DNA of 64,000 nucleotides, from assembly GCF_026262575.1 (NCBI RefSeq), contig NZ_JAPKFL010000001.1, positions 62,001 through 126,000 of the forward strand, written 5' to 3'. The DNA comes from Streptomyces marinisediminis (GTDB taxonomy: Bacteria; Actinomycetota; Actinomycetes; Streptomycetales; Streptomycetaceae). Below, one piece after another: positions 34,689-41,853 of the stretch; the stretch's first letter is position 1; every line of letters begins with the position of its first letter. A program made the position numbers and the translations under genes. The notes beneath the pieces are model-generated. The model had not been told where the DNA came from and made no database searches. It was given only the letters and a program-made list of their open reading frames with translations.

Positions 34689-34820
34689 TCAGCGGTACGG
34701 GTTGTCGTCGTTGCACCCCGGCTGGGATGCGGCGGTGTGCGCCTCCACGTCCTCGATGACGCTCACCTCGTCGGGGTCCTCGGTGGTGCGGGTGGGTGCC
34801 AGTTCGATCATGACCGTCAT
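34689..34820 (-). CDS. Candidate RiPP precursor peptide, 43 aa
   Basis: A short gene starting with ATG at 34820, overlapping the radical SAM stop (ATGA). A perfect AAGGAGG stands seven bases upstream, so it is very likely translated. The peptide opens with MTVMIELAPTRTTEDPDEVS, continues with an acidic/hydrophobic stretch VIEDVEAHTAASQ, and ends with PGCNDDNPYR. That is the shape of a leader (acidic, helical) and a short core with one Cys, two Asn and one Tyr. It is followed by a strong hairpin. I do not recognise the family. An alternative ATG at 34811 would drop three residues. Confidence 0.72.
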   Translation of the reverse strand: MTVMIELAPTRTTEDPDEVSVIEDVEAHTAASQPGCNDDNPYR

Positions 34821-35938
34821 GACGCGGCCTCCTTCGTTCCGTGTTGGCAGTAGCTGTGCAGTGGTGCCTTCGCCTCCTGGAAGACCTTGGCCATCGGCCG
34901 ACAGACCCGGCAGGTGCCGGAGAGCTGGCAGCCGCTGCATCCTCCGGTGCGAAGCATGAGGGAATCCGCGATGGAGCCCAGCCGGGCCAGCCCGGCCACG
35001 CCCTCGGTGGGAAGGTCGATGTTCGGTTCGCGGCCCACCTTGCAGATGGAGGCCCGTCCGAAGGGATCGGCGTGGAAGAACGTGTGACCGGCCGGGCAGC
35101 CGGTGAACGGTGCCCGGTGGGTCAGGTGCTCGGGTGACTGGGAGGGCAGGGACTCGGCGCCGCCGTGGATGGTCGGGGAGATGTTGGCGTACTCCCGGTG
35201 CGGCAGGCCCAGCCGGCCCGCCCAGGCGCGCATGGCGTCGGCCTCGTGGGCGTTGCGGTTGGTGATGATCAGGCTGAGGTCGATGTTCAGCCCGGCGGCC
35301 ACGGCGGCGTCCAGACCCCGGGCGAACCGCTTGAAGGCACCGCGCCGCCTGGTGAGCCCGTCGTACGTCTTGTCGCTCGCCCCGTACACGCTCAGGGACA
35401 TCTTGGTGGGCGGCAGTGCGGTCAGCAGTTCGATGAGCCGGGGCTTGGCGAGCTGGGAGCCGTTGGACAGCAGTTCCACCTGCATGCCCAGTTCGTGGGC
35501 GAGCTGGTAGGCGGCGGGGAACTGCGGGTCGATCAGCGGTTCCCCGCCGGTGATCTGGAGCCACACCACCCCGGCGTCCCGCATCACCGTCAGCAGACGC
35601 TCCTTCCCATTCCAGTCCAGGCCCTCGAACCGCTTTTCGCCCAGGTAGCAGTGCTCACAGTCGAAGTCGCAGCCCAGGTTGATCTCCCATGTGGCGCGGC
35701 TGAACTCGTAGGGGCCGGGCTCACGGACGAGTACGGCGGCGTTGGCCGGGCGATCGGAGGTGTCCACGCCCCAGGCGCGGCGCGCCACGTCCCCGAGCCA
35801 TGCCGGTACGGGCTGGCCGGTGGACACGGCGCTGGTGAGGTCGGCGAACCTCGCGCTGCCGATCTTGACCGCACGCGGGCTGCCTGGTCGGAGGATGAGG
35901 TGCTGGCCTTGGAACGGTGTGGCGATCAGGTCGTGCAT
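34817..35938 (-). CDS. Radical SAM/SPASM peptide-modifying enzyme
   Basis: 373 residues. N-terminal about 70 residues may be a peptide-recognition region. The radical SAM cluster motif CDFDCEHC (Cys90, Cys94, Cys97) follows WEINLG. GGEP appears in LQITGGEPLID (SAM binding). The C-terminal third has the Cys spacing of SPASM domains: TGCPAGHTFF, SICKVGRE, GGCSGCQLSGTCRVCRP and YCQHG, enough for two auxiliary Fe-S clusters. Such enzymes install C-C, C-S or C-O crosslinks or epimerise residues in ribosomal peptides. GGGAGG precedes the ATG at 35938, and the peptide gene overlaps the stop. Confidence 0.9.
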   Translation of the reverse strand: MHDLIATPFQGQHLILRPGSPRAVKIGSARFADLTSAVSTGQPVPAWLGDVARRAWGVDTSDRPANAAVLVREPGPYEFSRATWEINLGCDFDCEHCYLGEKRFEGLDWNGKERLLTVMRDAGVVWLQITGGEPLIDPQFPAAYQLAHELGMQVELLSNGSQLAKPRLIELLTALPPTKMSLSVYGASDKTYDGLTRRRGAFKRFARGLDAAVAAGLNIDLSLIITNRNAHEADAMRAWAGRLGLPHREYANISPTIHGGAESLPSQSPEHLTHRAPFTGCPAGHTFFHADPFGRASICKVGREPNIDLPTEGVAGLARLGSIADSLMLRTGGCSGCQLSGTCRVCRPMAKVFQEAKAPLHSYCQHGTKEAAS

Positions 35939-35993
35939 GGGTGTGCCTCCCTGGGGTCGGTGGAGAACAGACGGCCAGCCCGGTTCCCCGGGG

Positions 35994-36413
35994 TCACGTG
36001 CTGCTTCCGGCTTTCAGTTCGGCCCAGACGCATTTGCCCCAGCGCTTCAGATCGGTCCCCCACCGGGTGGTCAGGGCGTCCACGAGGGTCAGCCCGCGCC
36101 CGTGCACCTCGGTGTCGGTTGGGTGCTGGAGCCGGGGCATAGAACGGGACTTGTCCGCCACGCCGACGCGCACCAGGTCATCACCGGCCCGCGCGACTAT
36201 GACGCGGATGCAGGCGCCCCCGGTGTGGTTGACGGCGTTGGCTACCAGCTCGGTGACGACCAAGGCGCCGTCCTCTGCTACGTGCTCCAGGCCCCATGCG
36301 GCCAGTGCCGTCCGTACCAGGCGGCGGGCGGTCTCGGCGCTCTCTGCTGCACAGGGCAGCGTCTCGGAGTAGCCGGGGTGGCCGGTGGGTCGGGCTGTTG
36401 CGCTCACGGTCAT
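35994..36413 (-). CDS. HATPase-domain (anti-sigma-factor-kinase-like) ATP-binding protein
   Basis: 139 residues of the RsbW/SpoIIAB-like HATPase_c_2 family, very abundant in Streptomyces: N box VVTELVANAVNHTG, then VADKSRSMPRL and the lid GRGLTLVDALTTRWG. It lies 55 bases upstream of the radical SAM gene in the same direction and is divergent from the HTH/TPR regulator. It may act in signalling that controls the cluster; there is no adjacent sigma factor. A GAGG site lies upstream of the ATG. Confidence 0.85.
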   Translation of the reverse strand: MTVSATARPTGHPGYSETLPCAAESAETARRLVRTALAAWGLEHVAEDGALVVTELVANAVNHTGGACIRVIVARAGDDLVRVGVADKSRSMPRLQHPTDTEVHGRGLTLVDALTTRWGTDLKRWGKCVWAELKAGSST

Positions 36414-36586
36414 CAGGACCTCTGCGTGGTGGAACCGGCGGGGTGTAGCCCGCCCCCGTCGAGGGCCGGGGGCGGGCGTCCTCCTTCTGACCGCCGAAGC
36501 TGTCCGGGGTACGGCGGCCGTGTCCAGTCAACGACTGGCGGGCACAGGACGTGAGGAAAAAACAGCGGCGCGTGCAACGGCCACAA

Positions 36587-36600
36587 CCGGAAATTTCCGG
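36587..36600. promoter_or_regulatory. Perfect palindrome in the divergent promoter of the island
   Basis: CCGGAAATTTCCGG is a perfect 14-base palindrome in the 232-base gap between the HATPase gene (minus) and the HTH/TPR gene (plus), 45 bases before the latter start. It is the best operator candidate for the island and probably binds the HTH protein. Confidence 0.6.
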
Positions 36601-36645
36601 GGCACGCGGTTCTTCCCTGTCCGGTCGCGTGGCTACCTTGGCCAG

Positions 36646-37914
36646 GTGGAGGGCAACCAGATCCTCAAGGCGCGCATGGCGGAATTGAGCTTCACGCAGG
36701 CTGAATTGGCGGAGGCGGTGAACGCCGACCTGCGGGCCGCCGGGTACGAAGGGACCGTCAGCGACCGGACTGTGCGCAACTGGCTGACCGGAAAAACCTG
36801 CTGGCCTCACCACCGGCAGCGGGCCGCATTAGAGGCAGTATTCAAGTGCCCGGTGACCGAACTGGGCTTCGCACCCCGAGGGGGAAACTCCTCACGCACG
36901 GCACCACCGGAGGACCCAGTGCACCGCCGCCGCTTCGTCAGCGCCTCCGCCGGAGTAGCGCTGACCGCCACCGCCCCCGCGTACGGGGCACAGCCACGCG
37001 TCGGCGCCAGCGACGTCCAGCGGCTCCTGGCCAAGTTCGCGCTCGTCATCGCCAGCGACCACCGGTACGGCGGGAAGCTCACCATCGAGACCCAAGCCTC
37101 CGGCCTCGCCGGAGAGGCCATGGCGCTCCAAGCCCGAGGGACCGCGAGCCAGCGTGTACGCGGCGCCCTGTACGGCTGCGCGGCCTCGTTCACCTCCAGC
37201 GCGATGTGGGCCGCCATCGACGGCCGCCGCTTCGACGCCGCGCAACGCCACTTCGACCGGGCATCCAGCCTCGCGGCCATGTCCGGTGACACAACGATCC
37301 AGTTCCGCATCTGGTCCCACGCCGGAAGCCTGTACCGCCACATGGCCCGCCCGGCGGACGCCCTGGCCGCCAACGACGTGGCACGACGGCTCCCCATCGC
37401 CCGCCGCGACCCGCTGTTCGCCTCCCTCGGCCACGCCAGACACGCGGCCATCCACGGCCTGACCGGGGACGCGCGAGCGGTCCGCCAGGCCATCGGCCAC
37501 GCCCAGGACGCCATGCACCAGGCCGACCCCGGCGCACAGCGCCCGCTGTGGATGACCGCCTTCTACGACCAGGCCGAGTTGGAGAACCTGGCGCTGGCCG
37601 CGTGCCTCTCCCTGGGCGATTACGAGAGCGCCGAGGCGTACGCGCACCGCAGCCTGGCCCTGCTCCGTCCCGAGATGCAGCGCACGCGCGCCATCACCAC
37701 CGCCCGCATGGCACAGGCACAGCTAGGCCAGGGCGACCTGGAGCCCGCCGTGGCCACCGCCATGTCCATCCCCGCCGAGCCCACCGGCCAGCACCCCCGC
37801 GTGACCGGCATGCTGCACGACTTCGGCAGCACTCTGCGCCTGACCGCCGCGTCCAGCCCCCACACCCACACCTGGGAAGAGTTCACCCACGACACCCGGA
37901 GGAACGCGCTGTGA
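36646..37914 (+). CDS. HTH regulator with TPR-like C-terminal domain; contains a TTA codon
   Basis: About 422 residues. An N-terminal HTH (KARMAELSFTQAELAEAVNADL, then SDRTVRNWLTGKTCWPHHRQRAALEAVF) is followed by a basic-hydrophobic stretch HRRRFVSASAGVALTATAP and a long helical TPR-like region (about 130-420). This architecture is common in Streptomyces pathway-linked regulators. Codon 62 is TTA (36829-36831), the rare leucine codon read only by the bldA tRNA, so expression should be tied to development. GTG at 36646 lacks a clear ribosome binding site; a leaderless transcript is possible. ATG at 36676 is an alternative. Its stop overlaps the GNAT start. Confidence 0.8.
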   Translation: MEGNQILKARMAELSFTQAELAEAVNADLRAAGYEGTVSDRTVRNWLTGKTCWPHHRQRAALEAVFKCPVTELGFAPRGGNSSRTAPPEDPVHRRRFVSASAGVALTATAPAYGAQPRVGASDVQRLLAKFALVIASDHRYGGKLTIETQASGLAGEAMALQARGTASQRVRGALYGCAASFTSSAMWAAIDGRRFDAAQRHFDRASSLAAMSGDTTIQFRIWSHAGSLYRHMARPADALAANDVARRLPIARRDPLFASLGHARHAAIHGLTGDARAVRQAIGHAQDAMHQADPGAQRPLWMTAFYDQAELENLALAACLSLGDYESAEAYAHRSLALLRPEMQRTRAITTARMAQAQLGQGDLEPAVATAMSIPAEPTGQHPRVTGMLHDFGSTLRLTAASSPHTHTWEEFTHDTRRNAL

Positions 37915-38477
37915 CGAGCGGACGCATTGAGCTGCGCCACGCCACCGACCTCGACACCGTGTGGAACACGCTGATCGAGGTGTACGCGGAGGTACGCGCG
38001 GACCAGCTCCACCAGCCGCACTATTCGGTGGAGCGGTACGGGGAACGCCTGGCGCGCCACGGCGCCGAACCCGGCTGGGAGACCGTCATCGGCTACGACG
38101 GGGACGAACCGGTGGGCTACGCCTACGTCAACACCGTCGAGCCCGATGACCGCTGGTGGCGCCGGATGACCAGGCCACTGCCCGAAGGCACCACCGTGCG
38201 GGCCACCGTCGCGCTGAAAGAGATCATGCTCCGGGTGCCGTGGCGCGGTACTGGCGCCGCCCGTCGCATTCATGACGAACTCCTTGCCCACCGGCCGGAG
38301 GAGCAGGTTTCCCTCCTGGTGAACGCGCAGAACGGGGACGGCAAGGTCAAAGCCCTGTACGAACGCTGGGGCTACCGGGAGGTCAGCGCGCAGCAGCCTT
38401 CGGCGGACGGTCCCGTTCTCACCGCCATGCTGCGCGCCATCCGAGAGCCTGCGTCCGCGCCAGGCTCGGCGGAGTAG
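37911..38477 (+). CDS. GNAT-family N-acetyltransferase
   Basis: 188 residues, GTG start overlapping the regulator stop (GTGA), so co-translated. GNAT fold features: IELRHATDLDTVWNTLIEVYAEV at the N-terminus, EIMLRVPWRGTGAARRIHDELL (acetyl-CoA pyrophosphate loop, R-x-x-G-x-G/A type) and LLVNAQNGDGKVKALYERWGYREV at the end. It could acetylate the cluster peptide, detoxify a product, or act elsewhere. Its coupling to the island regulator argues that it belongs to the same system. Confidence 0.85.
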   Translation: MTSGRIELRHATDLDTVWNTLIEVYAEVRADQLHQPHYSVERYGERLARHGAEPGWETVIGYDGDEPVGYAYVNTVEPDDRWWRRMTRPLPEGTTVRATVALKEIMLRVPWRGTGAARRIHDELLAHRPEEQVSLLVNAQNGDGKVKALYERWGYREVSAQQPSADGPVLTAMLRAIREPASAPGSAE

Positions 38478-38593
38478 TACCACGGCGCCCACCCGGCCGG
38501 ACGAGGCCGCCGCAGCGGCCCGGTGCGTAGGCGCCGACCTGACAGGCGAAGCCGCAACACCCGGGCTGCTGCGTTCCGGTCATCGGGTCATCG

Positions 38594-38985
38594 GTGCTCG
38601 TGGGTTCGGGTGGGTCGTCGGCTGAGGCGCGGGGGAGGCGGATCGGGCCGTTGCTTCCGGGCCGGACGTCGAAGGACGGTGGCCGGTGGTGGGACCACCG
38701 CGAGGTGATCGACGCGGGCGCCTGGAAGGCCCGGGCTGGATCGCGGTGGGTTCAGCCGACCGAGCGGTACACGTGACCGGGAGAGCGTCCGCAGCCGGCT
38801 TCGCACGTGGGCCGTCGGCGGCGCCCGGGGGCGGGCGTGCACCGCGCCCGTGGCCCGAGCGGGCGCCGACGAGGACCTGGACCGGGCTGTTTCGGCGGAC
38901 GCCACGCACGTGCTCGGCTCGTCGGCCACCGGCCGGGGCCCGCCCCGAGGGGCCCCGGCCGGTGAGCACGGCTTCGCCACCCGCT
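38594..38985 (+). pseudogene. Decayed IS5-family transposase
   Basis: Two fragments of an IS5-type transposase can be read in different frames. The first has RRIGPLLPGRTSKDGGRWW, then DHREVIDAGAWKARAGSRWV, up to a stop at 38774. The second, shifted by one base, has VRSRLRTWAVGG, ADEDLDRAVSADATHVL and RGAPAGEHG. These match the order of conserved blocks I know from Streptomyces IS5 transposases (DHREVIDAIAWK; WAVDGTWERVF; DLDWAVSVDST). The catalytic C-terminal part is absent. It lies between the accessory island and pyk and marks past mobility. The rest of the 38478-39069 gap holds nothing else I can name. Confidence 0.7.
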
Positions 38986-39069
38986 GGGAGAGGTACCCCC
39001 GGCCACCTGGCAGGACTGCACGTCGCGGGCGTCTTCCCGTGGTCCGCCCGCACCTGTGGACGAGTCCGT

Positions 39070-40494
39070 CTAGCTGTCCGCGCCCAGGTGGAGGACGCGC
39101 ACCATGTTGGTGGTGCCGGGGACGCCGGGCGGGGAGCCAGCGGTCATGATCATGACGTCGCCCTCGTTGTACCGCTTGAGCTTGAGCAGCTCGCCGTCGA
39201 CGAGTCCGACCATCGCGTCGGTGTTCTCCGCGTGCGGCACGACGAACGTCTCCACGCCCCAGCTCAGCGTGAGCTGGTTGCGGGTGTAGGGGTCCTCGGT
39301 GAAGGCCAGGATCGGCTGCTCGGCGCGGTAGCGCGACAGGCGGCGCGCGGTGTCGCCGGACTTGGTGAAGGCCACCAGCGCCTTCGCGCCGAGGAAGTCG
39401 GCCATCTCGGCGGCCGCGCGGGCCACCGAACCGCCCTGCGTGCGCGGCTTCTTGCCGGGCACCAGCGGTTGCAGCCCCTTGGAGAGCAGCTCCCGCTCCG
39501 CCGCGATGACGATCTTCGACATGGTCTTGACCGTCTCGATCGGGTACTGGCCCACCGAGGACTCCGCCGACAGCATCACCGCGTCGGCGCCGTCCAGGAT
39601 CGCGTTGGCGACGTCGGACGCCTCCGCGCGCGTCGGCCGCGAGTTGGTGATCATGGACTCCATCATCTGGGTGGCCACGATGACGGGCTTGGCGTTGCGG
39701 CGGCACAGCTCCACCAGGCGCTTCTGCACCATCGGGACCTTCTCCAGCGGGTACTCCACCGCGAGGTCGCCGCGGGCCACCATCACGCCGTCGAACGCGA
39801 GGACGACCTCCTCCATGTTCTCCACGGCCTGCGGCTTCTCCACCTTGGCGATGACCGGCACGCGGCGGCCGACCTCGTCCATCACCCGGTGCACGTCGCG
39901 CACGTCCTTGGCGTCGCGGACGAAGGACAGCGCGACCATGTCGGCGCCCATGCGCAGTGCGAACCGCAGGTCGTCGACGTCCTTCTCGCTCAGCGCGGGC
40001 ACGTTGACGGCCGCGCCGGGCAGGTTGATGCCCTTGTGGTCGGAGACGACGCCGCCCTCGATGACGATGGTGTGGACGCGCGGCCCGTCGACCTCGGTCA
40101 CCTGGAGGGCCACGTTGCCGTCGTTGACGAGGATCGGGTCGCCCTTGGAGACGTCCCCGGCCAGCCCCTTGTACGTCGTGCCGCAGATGGTCTTGTCGCC
40201 GGGCACGTCCTCGACGGTGATGGTGAACTCCTCACCGCGCACCAGCTCGACGGGGCCCTCGGCGAACGTGCCGAGCCGGATCTTGGGGCCCTGGAGGTCG
40301 GCGAGCACGCCGATGGCGCGCCCGGTCTCCTCGCTGGCCTGGCGCAGCCGGGCGTACCGCTCTTCGTGCTCGCGCTGGCTGCCGTGGCTCATGTTGAAGC
40401 GGGCCACGTTCATGCCGGCCTCGATCAGCGTCTTGAGCTGGTCGAAGGAGTCGACGGCGGGACCCAGGGTGCAGACGATTTTGGAACGGCGCAT
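39070..40494 (-). CDS. pyk: Pyruvate kinase
   Basis: Last step of glycolysis, phosphoenolpyruvate plus ADP to pyruvate plus ATP. 474 residues starting MRRSKIVCTLGPAVDSFDQL; upstream in-frame codons (MASKQNDRIAP) lack a good site. Signatures: ARFNMSHGS, VIAKVEKPQAVENMEEV (the K-E-x-x-x active-site lysine region), VMVARGDLAVE and ATQMMESM. The C-terminal domain ends in TTNMVRVLHLG. It corresponds to Pyk2 (SCO5423) by order. It lies in line with ackA and pta on the minus strand, with 54 bases to ackA. Confidence 0.96.
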   Translation of the reverse strand: MRRSKIVCTLGPAVDSFDQLKTLIEAGMNVARFNMSHGSQREHEERYARLRQASEETGRAIGVLADLQGPKIRLGTFAEGPVELVRGEEFTITVEDVPGDKTICGTTYKGLAGDVSKGDPILVNDGNVALQVTEVDGPRVHTIVIEGGVVSDHKGINLPGAAVNVPALSEKDVDDLRFALRMGADMVALSFVRDAKDVRDVHRVMDEVGRRVPVIAKVEKPQAVENMEEVVLAFDGVMVARGDLAVEYPLEKVPMVQKRLVELCRRNAKPVIVATQMMESMITNSRPTRAEASDVANAILDGADAVMLSAESSVGQYPIETVKTMSKIVIAAERELLSKGLQPLVPGKKPRTQGGSVARAAAEMADFLGAKALVAFTKSGDTARRLSRYRAEQPILAFTEDPYTRNQLTLSWGVETFVVPHAENTDAMVGLVDGELLKLKRYNEGDVMIMTAGSPPGVPGTTNMVRVLHLGADS

Positions 40495-40548
40495 GGGAGC
40501 GATCCTATCGTTTTGTTTAGACGCCAAACGTAGTGGGGGTGATCTGGC

Positions 40549-41853
40549 TCACCCGTCCGCGGTGACCAGGGCGTACGCCTGGGTGGCGATCTCCAGCTCC
40601 TCGTCCGTGGGGACCACGGCGACGGCCACCGGCGCGTCCGGCGGCGAGATGACGCGCGGCGCCCGCGAGGGGTCGGTGTTGCGGGCCTCGTCGACCGCCA
40701 GCCCCAGCCCCGCCAGGCCCTCGACGGCCGCCCGCCGCACCGGCGCCGAGTTCTCCCCGACCCCCGCGGTGAACACCACCGCGTCCACCCGGCCCAGCAC
40801 CGCGGTGTAGGCGCCGATGTACTTCTTCAGCCGGTGCACGTAGACGTCGAACGCCAGCCGGGCCCGGGGGTCGCCGGCGTCCCGGCGGCGCACGATCTCG
40901 CGCATGTCGTTGTCGCCGCACAGCCCGAGCAGGCCGCTGCGCCGGTTCAGCAGCTCGTCGGTCTCGTCCACCGACAGCCCCGCCACCCGGGCCAGATGGA
41001 AGATCACCGCCGGGTCGACGTCGCCCGAGCGGGTGCCCATGACCAGGCCCTCCAGCGGCGTCAGCCCCATCGAGGTCTCCACGCAGCGGCCACCGGCGAC
41101 GGCCGAGGCGGAGGCTCCGTTGCCCAGGTGCAGCACGATGACGTTGACGTCCTGCGGGGCCCGGCCCAGCAGCCGCGCCGCGCGCCGCGAGACGTAGGCG
41201 TGCGAGGTGCCGTGGAAGCCGTAGCGGCGGATGCGGTGCGCGTCGGCGGTGGCGGTGTCGATGGCGTACCGGGCGGCGTGTTCGGGCATGGTGGTGTGGA
41301 ACGCGGTGTCGAACACCGCGACGTGCGGCACCCGGGGGTTGAGCGCCCGCGCGGTGCGGATGCCGGTGATGTTGGCCGGGTTGTGCAGCGGCGCCACCGG
41401 CACCAGGCGCTCGATCTCGGCCAGCACCGCGTCGTCCACCACCGTCGGCTCGGTGAACTCCCGCCCGCCGTGCACCACCCGGTGGCCGACGGCGGCCAGG
41501 CCGGGGTCGCGCAGCCCGTACCCGTCGGCCGCCAGCTCCTCGGCGAACGCGTTGAGCGCCGCGTCGTGGTCCGGCACCGGATCGGTGCGCTCGCGCTCGG
41601 GGCCGTCGTGCGGGGTGTGCGCCAGGCGGGAGGTGCGCTCCCCGATCCGCTCCACCAGGCCGCGCGCGAGCCGGGAGCGGTCGGCCATGTCCAGGAGCTG
41701 GTACTTCACCGAGGACGAACCGCAGTTCAGCACGAGCACGCGGGACGCGCCGGGGGCGGCGGCGGGGCCGTCGGGGGCATCGGTGGCTGGGGTGGCGCCG
41801 GTGTAGCCGGTGTGTTCGGCGTCGTCGGGGTCGGCGGCGCGCGCAGCGCACAT
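40549..41853 (-). CDS. ackA: Acetate kinase
   Basis: Converts acetyl phosphate plus ADP to acetate plus ATP. 434 residues. The fold starts at VLVLNCGSSSVKYQLLD, preceded by about 40 extra residues rich in Ala, Asp and Pro. Other signatures: VVHGGREF, PHVAVFDTAFH, RRYGFHGTSHAYVS, VLHLGNGAS, GLMPLEG-like GLTPLEGLVMGTRSGD and FTAGVGENS. The ATG shares one base with the pta stop (TGATG), so it is translated by coupling. The N-terminal extension may be an annotation effect, but no internal start has a better context. Confidence 0.95.
   Translation of the reverse strand: MCAARAADPDDAEHTGYTGATPATDAPDGPAAAPGASRVLVLNCGSSSVKYQLLDMADRSRLARGLVERIGERTSRLAHTPHDGPERERTDPVPDHDAALNAFAEELAADGYGLRDPGLAAVGHRVVHGGREFTEPTVVDDAVLAEIERLVPVAPLHNPANITGIRTARALNPRVPHVAVFDTAFHTTMPEHAARYAIDTATADAHRIRRYGFHGTSHAYVSRRAARLLGRAPQDVNVIVLHLGNGASASAVAGGRCVETSMGLTPLEGLVMGTRSGDVDPAVIFHLARVAGLSVDETDELLNRRSGLLGLCGDNDMREIVRRRDAGDPRARLAFDVYVHRLKKYIGAYTAVLGRVDAVVFTAGVGENSAPVRRAAVEGLAGLGLAVDEARNTDPSRAPRVISPPDAPVAVAVVPTDEELEIATQAYALVTADG

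Noticed and set aside
36900..36990. Twin-arginine export signal in the HTH/TPR regulator (HRRRFVSASAGVAL)
   Set aside because: It lies about 90 residues inside the protein after a DNA-binding domain; the same motif recurs in related cytoplasmic regulators and is more likely a structural or ancestral feature.
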